Origin: Carnegiea gigantea
Lineage: Eukaryota; Streptophyta; Magnoliopsida; Caryophyllales; Cactaceae
Direction: 5' to 3'
Assembly (NCBI GenBank): GCA_029747015.1
Contig: JAKOGI010000829.1
Location: 312,001 to 376,000, forward strand
Length of the DNA: 64,000 bases
Made by a program: the position numbers and the translations under genes. Numbering within the stretch: the stretch's first letter is position 1; each line of letters starts with the position of its first letter. Below, piece after piece: positions 34,539-46,832 of the stretch. The notes below the pieces were generated by a model. The model was given only the letters and a program-made list of their open reading frames with translations, did no database searches and was not told the origin of the DNA.

Positions 34539-35292
34539 TGTAACACCCCACCACCTAAGGCTAATGATGTTAGTTATTTCGAGAATTCTGGAAGAAAATA
34601 GACAGAGTTCTGCCTAACAGCTGAGCATAACTTAGGCTTAAAGCTTTACACTAGGTACTTGTAATAAAAAAAACGTAAAGGATACGTCTAACAAACTCAA
34701 CAGCTACACGCCGTAGATCATAACTCCACGGGCCGTATGCCCGAAGTATATAAGCTATAAAGCTGAATAAAAGAGAAAGAAATAAAGATGCAACTTAATG
34801 AATCACCTGTTCAGAGCCTACGACAACAAAACTTGACTCCAACCAAGATTACAACTAACTATTTAGACAGTTGGCCTATATGGCCATTCAGAGCGATCGC
34901 CAGTCAATATGCATTGCATGAACAATAGTAATTAACTTACATGTGCTCAAGAACTTATGAATACATCACATTACATCATTTAACTCATGAATCTAGGTAT
35001 ATTTACGAATGATTCCTTTTTCAAAACAAAAAGGGACGTTCTGTCTCCATTTACACGAACTGAGGACTTCTACTTGTCTTTTCAATAACCTAGCGGAAAA
35101 AGGAAAATAGAGAGGGGGTGAGCTACCACACGCGCAATAAATGATTCTCAACCCCAAGAAAATGAAATAGTTGCACACAATACTTTTAAGTTGCATTCAC
35201 ACACAAAATGATATTTAATATCACATAATAAACATATAAGGCCATCAATATCCAACAACTCCTTAATAATCCTCAAGGATTCAAATAGCATC

Positions 35293-36543
35293 TGACACGT
35301 CCGCAAACACATGAGTGTCGTAGTATAGATTAAAAGATCTTTCTCAGAGGCCAAAGTAATCTATCGAGTACTTTCTATCAAAAAAAAGCTAAGCAATTAC
35401 TTAATTGAGGATTTTGATTCGGCAACTTCTAATTAATTGATTCTAAATTCAATCAAGGAAAAAACGCCGAGGGATTTATTTAGTTAAGAGAGGTGGTGGA
35501 TCAATACAATTAACATGTGCTTTTCTTTAATTGGATAATTCTGAGAAATTGCAATCGATTTAAAATTTAGTCTATTCTTTCGAAATCCATCAAATTGCCT
35601 AAACTAAACCAAAATCATTTTTTCAAACTAATTTATCTTAATCTAAGTTTAGCATTTTCGATTACTCTCTCATCCTCCCAACATGCAAATTTCTATTTCG
35701 AGTCATCGCTATATTAGGTCTTATATAGCAGTCCAACAATCGAATTTCACCTTTCAGTTCTTCATTCCATTGTCTCAAGGGTGCAAGCAAACTTAACCAA
35801 GTCCATTCACAACATGATAGTCACTTGATAAAATGAAATCAAACCAATCATGAAAAGAAAGCGCAATTCTATTGAATTAAAAATGATCCAACTACACTTC
35901 CATTAACAAACAAATCCCTAGACGAGATAAACTACTCACTTATGATTGAAAACTAAACAACTAACCAAACGATTCTGCAGGATCTGAGAGGAAAGGGCTT
36001 GGTAATGATAGCCTTCAATAAAGTCTTCAAACCCCCGACAAAAACGAGTTCCTCACTCAAGATTTCTCACTTGCGCAAAAATCAAACTAAAATCCTAACT
36101 ACAAAAAAGTAAAATTTTGGGAAGTAGGAATGACTATCTATGTGGGGATTCTCTTTTTTTGCTGCGGAGGGATGGGTTTTTAAGCAACAACTCGAGCCTT
36201 TTCAGCCACACAGCCAAAGGGAGACGAGGAGGCCACAGTTACCAGCTTACCACGGTTTGTGGCAGACGCCACATTCTAATCGTGGGCTTGGCTGGAACCG
36301 GAATCTCTGCTTCTCTCTTGCCCCACAAGCATAACATCTCAGGGGCATCCGAAGGGGGTCAATATACACCCAAATGAGGGTCAAATGCTAGGTCAAATGA
36401 TCTAAATTCTTGCAAATGTTATCAAACAATCATACCCAAGCATAAAACGAGAATAGAAGTATAAATGGTAACGTAAAGCACACAATTCTCCTAAAACTGC
36501 AGCAAAATGACCCTAAACTGATATATACATTAAGCACTTATCA
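35293..36543 (-). repeat. Element B 3' LTR
   Basis: 1251 bases, homologous to 43017-44262 with frequent substitutions. Minus strand TGATAAGTGC to GTGTCA. Confidence 0.92.
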
Positions 36544-36558
36544 AACTCTCCCATGCTT
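36544..36558 (-). other. Element B polypurine tract
   Basis: Minus strand AAGCATGGGAGAGTT directly before the 3' LTR. Very close to the E1 and E4 tracts. Confidence 0.85.
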
Positions 36559-36564
36559 GAATTG

Positions 36565-36582
36565 TTGCTTGTCCTCAAGCAA
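36565..36582 (-). other. Hairpin upstream of element B polypurine tract
   Basis: Perfect stem TTGCTTG / CAAGCAA with loop AGGA on the minus strand, 6 bases from the purine tract. Confidence 0.85.
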
Positions 36583-38299
36583 TGCTAAGGCCAAAAATTA
36601 TTCTAAAGCTCCTCTAGATAGACATTGGCAGCAGTTCAATGGCAAGGCCGATCCAGAGGTAACCCAAAAAGGTGCAAAAATCATTTAGCAAACATACTAG
36701 GGAATGAAATTTTCAAAAACCACTTGATATACCACAATGTCAAATTTGAATCAATCCTCCCAAATCATCAAAGACAATCATTTAACATATGAAACAAATG
36801 GAGCTAGCAATGCCGATAATACCTTACTATAGTCATGTGGCACTCACCACTCATGTGTTTGAAAAGATATGAAGGTTCCCTCAATTCTCATTGCATAGAC
36901 TCAAATCTACCATAAGCTTGAGAAGACTCTCTAATTCGCCATCACTAAAATGCAAACACACTAGACAATCATGAGGACTTTTATAAGGTTGTAACGAGGT
37001 TATGGGTAAAGGTAAGAGGGGAACAAATGTTTTAGAAATGTAGAGCTAGAAGCCATAAACTAAGAGCTAAAAGTTTCTAATGCATCATACAACGTCCTCC
37101 CCAGACCAATACAATTTATTGACAAAATATATCCCCAATTGAAGAGATAAAGAGTTGCAAGTCATAAATATTTGTACAATCCCAACAAGGCTAATGCTCT
37201 TTTTATTATTGCCCCTTTTTTGTTTGTCTTTCCTCTCTTTTTTTCCCCCCTCTGTTTTTTGTGTTTTTTTTTTTCCTTAAAGAGTTAGCCAAGGGAAATT
37301 CATACTAAACTTTGAATTTCATCTCTAAACTTTGTACAACAAGACAAGGTATTTCTTATAGCAAATAAGAACACACATCCCTTCAACAAACAATCAAATC
37401 CACTAAAAATATCTCAATACACCTTACTGTTTCCCAATTAAACTTGATGCAAAAGGATGAAATGCTCCTCTAGTCTTGGCTTAAGGGTGACATAATTATT
37501 TGGCCATAGGCTATAGTAAGAGGTTCAAATCAATAAAAATAGATATAAGCTAAAAAGGGCTAGCAAGGGATATAATATGTAACAAAGGTGGCCATTTGGT
37601 CTTTGGGTTTAACAAGTCAAAGAATGCCTCAATCATATTGCCTAAATGCATTTGCGAAATGTGATCGTGAATGAGAATCAAAGCAAGTTCTAGAGAAATG
37701 ATGTCAAGGAAGAGTCACACATGAAAGAAACATGGGACTAAATTGATAAATTAGTCTTTAAAAGCTCAAAGCCTCACGAGACAACTACCAAAGTTATAAC
37801 TAGGTCATTAGTAAACATATGCCAAAATTCATGTAAAGAGTCATGGAGTAATCAACTCGCACTCAACATATGGTCGAAACATAAAGTTCCTTTCTGCAAA
37901 CTCATTTTCAAACATTTTTATGCACAATTGGGCAAATCAAAGGATCAAAGTAAACCAAAGAAGTCTACCTAGTCTACGAAGATCATCATCAGAGGATTTT
38001 TTCTTTTTTCATTTTTTTCTTTTAATATTTTCTTTTTTGTTTTTTTTATATGCATGCTTCTAATAAAAATGCAAAGAAAAATGCAAAAACTATACAAAGA
38101 AACTATAAAAACAAAATAAACAAACTAAAGTGCAATCTAGAATGAGAAGAAACCTAAATTTACTTCTAAAATGCCTTTAACCAAATAAGATTAAGACCTA
38201 TAATGAAACTCAAAAAACTATCACAAATAATATATACAATACACAAGCACACTAAACTAAATTAGGCATCAGACGCCATCAAATAATGACTAACTCCCC
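36583..38299 (-). other. Element B non-coding 3' interior
   Basis: No gene. Contains the conserved block (36901-36958), T-rich tracts at 37192-37280 and 37998-38050 (A-rich on the element's strand), and otherwise plain AT-rich sequence. Confidence 0.7.
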
Positions 38300-39699
38300 C
38301 ATGCTTGAGCAACACATTATCCTCAATGTGGGCACATAGTAGAAAAAGGGAAGGGGAGTAGCAAAAAACAACCGAAAAGGACATGAGGAGGAGGATGGGG
38401 TGGTTGGCCATAAGAGATATGCCAATCTCGATAGGTCTCTAAACAAGCCCTATAATCCTGGAAGTATTGAGTCTGGGTAGCAAGCATCCCATGGAGCTCG
38501 TCGTGGCGCTCTTGGATAAAGTCACGAAGAGCGGTGTTCCCAGAAGCAACATAGGCTCGAAGGGATACTTGTTCCTTTTGGATGGACCTAAGGGTGGGTT
38601 GGAGGTCGGCATACTCAGTAGGGGTTAGTTAGGAAGAAGAACTAGGTCCGGCTTGACTAGAATAAGGGGATGAAGGGGGTATGAGCTGAACAATTTCGGC
38701 ATTGCCAAGTACCCAACAAAGGTTAGCGCGGTGAAGTAAGCTGGTTTGATCAACATTGGCAAAGTGGCAGAAGCTGATCCCCAGGGTAAATCCGGCATAT
38801 ACATCTAGCCTCTACTTTAAAAAAGTTCATGGTCTTAAAAGTAGCTTGATCAAGCCGCTCGGATCTAAGACTCTATCCTCAGGGTTTGGCTCAACACCCC
38901 AAAATCTAGCAATAGTTGCAACAATACCACCAATGACTATCCTACCCTTAGTGCTAACAGCACCACTATACAATTGTCTGGCCAAAAATGACCTGGGGTC
39001 AAGTTGGACACTATCAAGCATACAAGACAAGAAATATAACTTAGATAATCTCGGGACATTTAGACTATCATCCCGAGCACAGAAATAACAAGTTAAGATA
39101 CGCTGAGCTACACGAATGCATGGGTTCCTAATGTGTGTGCACTTGGATGAACTAGTATTGTACCTAGCACTCCCCGAAAGCTCGCCCTAAAATGCCTTTG
39201 GGTTGAATTCGTGAGGGACTTGTCATTTCAGTAAATCCATACTAGGTGAAAAGCCAAATATACTATTGAAGATACCTAAGTTTAACTCATATAATTGTCC
39301 TTGCAAATAAAATGAAATGTACCCGGCTTGACATTGAGGCCCTTTAGTGACCTCAGCATGAAAGGTACTCAGGAACTCTAAGGTAAAGTCCCAATATGTA
39401 TGCTCCTTTATCTCTATGAAATGTCCCATATCTCTCCGTGCAAACAATCAACGAATATCATCTAACATTTCTAAACATCCTAGCAATTGCTCATCATAAT
39501 AATGAGTTGCTACATTCATACGTTCATTCAAATAAGCATATCTAGCAACATGATCGGGATTGGTTAAACTAAGAGGATGATGTATATTACCTTGAGCTCG
39601 TGCATTGGTAGAAGTTCGGGAGGTCCGTTGAGGTCGGGATGGTGCTTGGCTTGATGATCCTACCTTCTTGATACTCCTTCGTCTCTTATTGGGTGCCAC
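38300..39699 (-). pseudogene. Element B env/ORF1-like region, broken
   Basis: Begins MAPNKRRRSIKKVGSSS at 39699: a basic N terminus, then a Ser/Thr/Arg-rich stretch, then LTNPDHVARYAYL. The next frame (39223-39447) includes FIEIKEHTYWDFTLEFL and a segment with GFSPSM. A third (38827-39030) has VSTKGRIVIGGIVATIARFWG. The pieces line up in order with those of element A. The remaining sequence to about 38300 codes for a Glu/Gln/His-rich tail in broken form. The type matches the extra 3' ORF of Athila-group elements. No transmembrane anchor is clear, so an envelope function is not supported by what can be seen. At least three stops or frameshifts. Confidence 0.6.
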
Positions 39700-41025
39700 G
39701 AGTGTGAAAATAGAAGAAAACCTGAAACTAAAACTTGAAAAATAAAATTTGAGGAAGAAAAGGAAGAATTTAAGTGAAAAGAAGAGGAATTAGAGAGGGA
39801 AGAAAATGTTTATGGAGGATGTGTGAAGGTGAGATAAGGTGAAAGAAGAAATGATGGAAAGAGGTGAAATTTGTGGGAGAAGAGAAAGACTAAGTGAAGA
39901 GGTGGGATCTTGAGTGAAAATGCAGTAAAAATGAGAAGAAATGAGGGAGAATTGAAGGTTTAGCAATGGTGGGTTTAGAGAGAGAAAGCGGGAGGTAGAG
40001 AGAGAAAGAGAGAGTCGAAGATGAAGAAGAAGATGGGTGAGAATGAATGGTCACCGCAGTCAAAACCCTTGATCGCGGCCCGTAGCAGCTCATCACGGTC
40101 CGTAGAGGTCACCACAGGCAAACCATGGTGTCTATTGGACACCAATTTTTTTGGCTTTCCCGGTTTGGCACCCCACCGCCATGGTGCTGGTTGCTGGCTG
40201 TGGTGCCAAACATTTCTTTTTCTTCTTCTCTCCTTTTGTTTTTATATATTCTTCTCTCTTTTGTTGTGTTTCCTTTTTTTTTTGGTTTCTATTGTTTTCC
40301 TTTTTTATGAAAAACTACAAAAAATAATGAAAATCAAATCTAAAAAAAGAAAAGAAAAGGGCTTGGGTTTCCTCCCAAGAAGCACTCTTTTAAGGTCAAG
40401 AGCTTGACCATACTTCTATGCTTGGTTTGGATCAGTGAGTGCATGGGCGTCATTTTTATCATGAACTATAAAATCGAATTTCTTCAATCAAAGGTACCAC
40501 CTCAAAAGCTCAGGTTGGAGGTCCTTCATCATCATTAATTGATGTCATAGCACACTATCAATGTATAAGACGAACCGCATTCATGGCCCATCAGACTGGC
40601 CATTGTCACCTTGTTCAATCCCCAAATCAAAGTCTGTTTCAAATCCTTCCATAGGGGGCAAAGAGAGAACAACCTGAGCAAGCCTACAATAATCACTTAT
40701 AGTAGACTCATTAGAAGCATGGGCCTTAACCCTGGGTATACTAGATAGCGTAGGAGCAGTAAGCTCCACCTTAACATACCTTTGGTTGGGGTCTTCAGTA
40801 GAAATCTAATCAAAGTCAAGAGGATCTTGACAATTTAAGATACCCTCTATGTCAATCCCAAGGAAAGGGGAAAATTCATCCAATAAGGAAGAATTAGGAG
40901 AAACCGCTTTCTCCTCTATATGGTAGAACATAGCATAGCACCCTTGTACTTCAAATTACTATTCGCCCTCTTTTTACATGAATATGGCAACCTGCGGTAG
41001 CCATGAAAGGCCTACCTAGTATAAC
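39700..41025 (-). other. Element B linker where polymerase would be expected
   Basis: Between the protease and the env-like start. The first part continues a protein-like frame (40581-40769) without known motifs. The rest is low-complexity with purine runs and a GC-richer patch at 40050-40145 that resembles the LTR hairpin region and holds a 7-bp hairpin (TGGTGTC/GACACCA, 40126-40144). No YXDD, HHCC or DDE signature. Confidence 0.6.
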
Positions 41026-41271
41026 TTAGGCATCATCGGTCTCGGTCATATCAACAATGATAAAGTTTTTCAATACCCAAACATCTCTTAGTTTGACTGG
41101 TACATCTTCTAATTTACCTAAAGGTTGCCTTTCAAAACCATCTGCTAACTGTAGCGAAAAGGGTGTAGGTTGTAATGGCCTTAAGTGAAGCTTATGAAAC
41201 AAAGAATATGGCATAGAGCTAACGCTTGCACCTAGATCACATAAGGCTCTCTCAATTTCCACCTTTCTCAC
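41026..41271 (-). pseudogene. Element B aspartic protease
   Basis: 81-codon frame with ALCDLGASVSSMP and FIIVDMTETDDA. After an in-frame stop the same frame continues with VILGRPFMATAGC, the C-terminal landmark, down to about 40980. Same type as element A's protease (DLGAS active site) with better-kept flap and C-terminal motifs. It would have processed the gag polyprotein. Confidence 0.82.
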
Positions 41272-41414
41272 AACACAGGGGATAGAAACCTGGGTGAAGA
41301 AGCTTCGGTGGAAAAATTATGGGGATCTCTATACTTTCATTCTCTACGAATGTGATAGCCTTGCCACCATTATTTTCTTCCTTACTCACAACCATGATTA
41401 ATTCTTTACCCTAT

Positions 41415-42773
41415 TCAATCGGTGTCCTCCGGGTCAATAGAGTCCTCTACCCCTTCCTTCAAGGTGACACTATTACAATGCTCATAGGGGTTAGATTCCG
41501 GCTTACTCGGGAGTCTGTCCAGGGGTATAGATGAAAAGCTAGCTTGTTTGGCACTTTGGGCTTCTAACATCTTGTTGTGAGTTGTAAGCACATCAACCTT
41601 ATAGGCTAATTGCTTAATATATTCATCTTGTTTTTGTTGTGCCATAAGCATATTTTCTATCACAGCCTCTAAGTTGGACTTTTGGGGTACTTGTGGAGAG
41701 AAATGAGGTCTTTAAAAACTGAGGGGTGCCTTAGTATTCATTATGGGCATATTCGGACGATTTGGATTAGACCTATATGAGACATTCAGATGATTCCTCT
41801 AACCCAGATTATAGGTACTAAAGTAAGGGTCATTGGCCGATCTCGGGTTGAAATTTTGAACATAATTGACTTCACTAGAGTCTTGAGAAAAAGGACTTCC
41901 AACTTGACAATTCAAAGTCACATGTTCAATAGAACAACAAATTTCAGATGGGGGAGGGGTACTAGAAAATGTAACATTAACATTAATACGGTCCAACCTT
42001 TGAGTCATAGCATTAACTTTAGCAGAAAGCGAAGCAAGTGCATCGACTTCAAGCTTACCTCCAACCAGCTTGGGTTGACCTAGTTCGGTGGACCATTGAA
42101 AATTGTTGAGTGTCATCTCCTCAGTCAAATTATAGGCCTTGTCTTCAGTTTTATTCATCAACGTTCCTCCTGCCGCCGTATCAATAGTGGATCTTACAGG
42201 TTGGGTCACACCATTATAGAAAGCTTGAACAATCATGAATCGTTGAAGACCATGATAAGGGCATAACCACAGCAAATCCTTAAACCACTCCTAAGCCTCA
42301 TAGAGTGTCTCATCATCCCTTTGAATGAAGTTGGTGATTTGACTAGTCAAACTTACTGCTTTGCTCGGTGGGAAGAATTTAGCAAGGAAAGCTCTTGTAA
42401 GCTCTTCCCATGTGGTGATACATCCCGAAGGTAAAGAATGCAACCATGCTCTTGCCTTATCCCTAAGTGAGAAGGGGAATAATCACAATCGGATGACATC
42501 GGTGGAGATTCCGTTAAGCTTCAATGTGGCGCACACCTCTAAAAAGACCGAGAGGTGTAAGCTCGGGTCTTCTAAAGGGGTGCTTCCAAACTGGGATTGT
42601 GGCACCATGGGAATGAGGGCCGGTTTAAGCTTGAAATTATTTGCATCAACGTTAGGAAGAGCGATGCTTGAGGCGATTCTTTGGACTCCAGGGGTAACAA
42701 AGTCCCTAAGCATCCTTCTTTGATCACCACCTCCTCCCGCTATATTTGTTGAAGTTCGTCTAGCCTTGCGCAT
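41415..42773 (-). pseudogene. Element B gag, frameshifted, damaged zinc knuckle
   Basis: Begins near 42773 with a basic, Gly-rich N terminus and VDANNFKLKPALI, parallel to the IEANNFELRPTLM of element A, then SLHLSVFLEVCATLKLNG. A stop ends the first frame at 42483; the capsid core is spread over other frames to about 42280. Next, 41799-42275 holds QAFYNGV and TAAGGTLMNK, then a knuckle reading SEICCSIEHVTLNC, in which the first Cys has become Ser. The last part (41415-41663) is Gln/Lys-rich. Damage is greater than in A. Confidence 0.8.
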
Positions 42774-42990
42774 CTTTGCTATTTAATCTTTTGCTTCTTC
42801 CTCCTTAAGCAAAACGTCCTCTCGATCTTGGGAACGGGTTTGCATAGAAATGGACTTCGCATAAACGGGGAAGATTCCTGCAAGCACAATCACCAACACT
42901 ACCAATGCAATCCAACAAGAAATAGGAAAAAAAAAGAAAATAAAGGACTTAGTCAATTTCGTAAGACTAACTTAATAGAGTTAATAAATT

Positions 42991-43010
42991 AATCCCCAGC
43001 AATGGCGCCA
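42991..43010 (-). other. Element B primer-binding site (tRNA-Asp type)
   Basis: Minus strand TGGCGCCATTGCTGGGGATT, two changes from the tRNA-Asp complement, 6 bases inside the 5' LTR. The best-kept such site in the window. Confidence 0.88.
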
Positions 43011-43016
43011 AAAACT

Positions 43017-44262
43017 TGACATGTCCGCAAGTGCACGGGTATCGTAGTATAGATTAAAAAATCATCATCAGGAACTAAAGTAATCTATCGGGTCCTTTCT
43101 ATCAAAAATGCTAAGCAATTACTTAATCGAGAATTTTGATTTGGCAACTTCCAATTAACTAATTCTAAATTCAATCAAGGAAAAACGCCTAGAGATTTAT
43201 TTAGTTAAGAAATGTGTTAGATCAAGACGATTAACATATGCTTTTCTCTAATTGGATAATTTCGAGGAATTGCATTCGATTTAGAATTTAGTCTATTCTT
43301 TCGAAATCGACCAAATTGCCTAAACTAAACCAAAGTCGTTCTTTAAAACTAATCTGTCTTAATCTAAGTTCAATATTTTTGATTACTCTCTCAACCTTCC
43401 AACATGCAAGTTTCTCTTTCGAGTCATCGCTATCTTAGGTCTTATCAAGCAGTCTAACAATCGAATTTGACCTCTCAGTTCTTCATTCAATTGTCTCAAG
43501 GTGGCAAGCAAATTTGGCCAAGTTCACTCACAACATGATAATCACTTGATAAAACAAAATCAAACCAATCATAAAAAGAAAGCACAATTCTATTGAATTA
43601 AAAATGATCCAGCTACACTTCCATTAACAAACAAATCCCTAGACAAGATAAACTACTCACTTATGATTCAAAATTAAACAATTAAACAAACAATTCAGCG
43701 AGATGTGAGAGGGAAGGGCTTGGCAAAGACAGCCTTCAACAAAGTCTTTAAACCGCCAACAAAACCGAGTTCCTCACTCAAGATTTCTCACTTGCACAAA
43801 ATCAAACTAAAATCCTAACTATAAAAAAGTAAAATTTTGGAAAGTAGGAATGACTATCTAGGTGGGGATTCTGTTTTTTTTGCTACTGAGGGATTGGTTT
43901 TTAAGCAAGAACTCAAGCCTTTTCAGTCACACAGCCGAAGGGAGATGAAGAGGCCACAGTTACCAGCTTACCACGGTCCGTCGCAGACGCCACGATCTGA
44001 CCGTGGTCTTGGCTATAACCGAAATCTATGCTCTTCTCTTACTCCATGGGTATAGCATCTTAGGGGCATCCGTGGGGGTCATTATACACTCAAATGAGGG
44101 TCAAATGTTAGGTCAAATGATCCAAATTCCTGCAAATATCATCAAACAACCATACCCAAGTGTAAAACGAGAATATGGGCATAAATGGTAATGTAAAGCA
44201 CAAATTCTCCTAAAAATATAGCAAAATGACCCTAAAATGATAGATACGTTAAGCACTTGTCA
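43017..44262 (-). repeat. Element B 5' LTR
   Basis: 1246 bases. Holds an inverted repeat with perfect 9-base arms ACCACGGTC (43972-43980) and GACCGTGGT (about 44000-44008). Confidence 0.92.
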
Positions 44263-45995
44263 GCATCCCTTCCCTTCACTTTTCAATGTGCCAAAGTATA
44301 TGCCCATCTAACCTACAACTCTTGTAGCTTAGTGGTGACGGCCACACATTACACTTAATATCACGTTAAAGGCATACATGACATAGAAGCAAGCTGACTA
44401 TTGTCAAGAACTAGGCGTTATGGGTAATGGGCCATTCGGTTGACACATGAAAACTTGACATCAAAGGGTTTAGTTAGAGTCACCAACTGGAGTTCTTTTA
44501 GTAAGAAGATGGGATTAGTACATAAATGGGCAAGAACCTTCACTTAAACTAAATTAAGAATTTATAAAAGCAATTTCATTGCAAGAAAGTCATTTGAAAT
44601 TCAACAAAAGCCTTTTTGAAGAGTACATGCACATTTCCAAAAATTTGTGCTAGCATAGTCCTCAAACGAGGAGTTTTTAGCGCATAATGAATAAGAAATC
44701 ACTTTTTGGACATCAGATTCAGATATTAGTGCTCTATTCAGATGAATCTCATAACTCAGGAGTCATGGTATCCCTATAGGTCTCTCATGGTCACCGAACT
44801 TTTACCCTCGTCGAGATCTACTAGGGTTCCCACTTCTGGGTCTACTCACTAGGAATTAGGGTTCCTGCATACCGGGTCAACCCCCTAAACTTGCATCTAA
44901 ACAATTAGCACTATCCTCCTAGCGCAAAATATTTCAATTGCACCTAACTTCGAACACGTTATTCATCAAAATTCCCATTGTATCACAACGATGGAATTTC
45001 TATCTTTAAGAAGGTAAGATGCCTCAATAACATGAAGTCAACTCATAAAAAGCATACAACTACTCATTTTAGCAAAGCATGCTTGTAGACAAGTTAACGA
45101 CCAAGTGACCATTTGCTTTTCAAAGGAAGAGATATTAAATCTCGTTTTAGAAACTACTAGTTTGGAACTTACTGATAGTTAGTTTCACTCAGAAGCACTC
45201 AGCAGTTTGGATCTGTGAATCAGTCACTCGCTTCTATTTTGCGAAATTCAATTCAAGTTTACACGAATGGAGCATTTAAAAGATGCTTGCAGATTTTAGA
45301 TAGAACTTTACTCATTAAAAGAGGTACATTTTAATGTTTCGGTTGATGGTTTAATCAACGGAACAATTCAACTAAATAGTTAGGTAGAACCGTTCAGCGA
45401 ATCTGATCATCGCTCTTGGTTTAGGTACGACAATAAATCAAGGTTCGAGATGCGACCAAACAAGCAGATATAGTTTAGCTGGAGTAAGGCGAGATATGGC
45501 AAGTTGTTGCTCAATTCACGAACCCGGTTCTCTATTAAACCAATTCACTGAACCATTTAGTTGACTCCCTATTTTCCTGCTTCACTCCAATGCTAAATAG
45601 GCAAGCCATGAACCACACGTTAACAGAAACAATTGAATTGGGTGGCATGTTACAATCATGACATTTAACAAGTAATGACACAACATCAAAATACGACAAT
45701 GCACTTCATCAATTCCTTGGTTTTTCACATAACCTGAACCTCTTATAGCACCGCTAATAAGAATCCTCAAAATCAACTCAATTTTAATCCCACATAATTT
45801 CCATTAGCCCTAAACCATCCACCTACTACCCATGATTCTGAACCCATCCAGATTTCATCTACACAATTGAATCAAACTTATGGACAAACGAAGAGAAATT
45901 TAAAAATTTTTAATAGTTTAGGAAATCAAGGATCACCCACTTGAATTCCACGCCAAATGGGTTCAAAATCGAGTTGGACTAGGTAATTTAGGGGT

Positions 45996-46380
45996 CGATT
46001 TGGTCTTCTCTCTGTTCCTTGATTTTCCTCCTCTTTCTTGGCTATGCCCTGTTGCTACTCTACCGCTCCTGCTAATGCTCATTCCTCTTCTTTCTCTCTC
46101 AGCCTCGCACTTTTTTCTATCACTAAGATGGTGGCTGGTGGTGAAGGTGGATCTGGAGTGGCGGTTTGGCATTTGGTTGCTTGCCACCCTTGGTGTCGGT
46201 GACGAACTAGCGGCCGGAAACCAGGCAGTGGTGATGTGCAAGCTGTCGACCCTCCCATCCTCTCGCTCTATTTTTCCCTCTATGCAGATGCCTAGCAACA
46301 CATCCCCGGCTCGCTCACTTCCTCCTTTGCTCCAAAACCTCCCACTGGGAGACAGCCTGTGGTGGAAGTGGTAGTGATAT
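45996..46380 (-). other. CpG-richer patch inside the solo LTR
   Basis: GC-richer than its flanks and with open frames of 112-124 codons on both strands. It corresponds to the 49600-49800 part of C LTR copy 3 read in reverse, where similar frames occur. The frames are not conserved as proteins, so I treat this as LTR sequence rather than a gene. Confidence 0.55.
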
Positions 46381-46832
46381 AGGGTTTACCGCTTGCTCAA
46401 CCTCTCTCTCTTTAGCTGGTAGCGTTGGAGGATGTGAAGAAGCGAAAGCATTCCTCTTCCTTGTTTTATTTGTGTGGAAGAAAATGGGGAATCATCCCCC
46501 CCCCTTTGTTTTATTATTATCTTTTCCTAACTTACTAGATCACAATGAGTATGGCCTAGTACACCAGGCCCAAGTGATTTCAAACTACCCAATCTAAGTC
46601 TGCTAATCTTTCGTAATTATGCTTCGACCTTATTTTAGGTAACTCCCCGACTTCACATAATCAAGTAATAAATTGAGGAGATTACAAACAATAATTCACA
46701 TAAAGTAACACACTTAATTAACACGCAACATTTTAACCCAACGTAGCCAATATAATAAAACATAGCTATTGAAATTGTTAATATATACAGGTAGTTAGCT
46801 AGAACTCAAAAATCCTTAACTATTATAGTTAG

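Larger units (their letters stand above)
35293..44262 (-). mobile_element. Element B: Athila-like LTR retrotransposon lacking polymerase
   Basis: 8.97 kb with perfect GCATC duplications (35288-35292, 44263-44267). Minus-strand order: 5' LTR 43017-44262, tRNA-Asp-type primer site, gag, protease, linker, env/ORF1-like region, A-rich tract, hairpin, polypurine tract, 3' LTR 35293-36543. As in A, there is no reverse transcriptase, RNase H or integrase. LTRs are collinear with those of E1 and E4 (same TGATAAGTGCTT start and GGGTATG landmark), while the coding section is like that of A. Stops and frameshifts are spread throughout. Confidence 0.93.
34539..46827 (-). mobile_element. Solo LTR of family C, reversed, split by element B
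   Basis: The left end TGTAACACCCC and following bases match the reverse complement of the C LTR end (shared AAGGCTAATGATGTTAG). The right end near 46827 matches the reverse complement of the C LTR start: GGATTTTT, then AATAGCTATGTTTTATTAT are shared. With element B removed it is about 3.3 kb, the size of a full C LTR (copy 3 is 3117 bases). No interior is present, so it is a solo LTR, the usual product of LTR-LTR recombination. Flanks ATTAG (34534-34538) and GTTAG (46828-46832) fit a target duplication with one change. It sits inside the C element interior. Confidence 0.75.

Noticed and set aside
46000..46374. 124-codon plus-strand and 112-codon minus-strand frames
   Set aside because: They lie inside the reversed solo C LTR. 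Overlapping frames on both strands with no conserved counterpart in copy 3 indicate composition, not coding.
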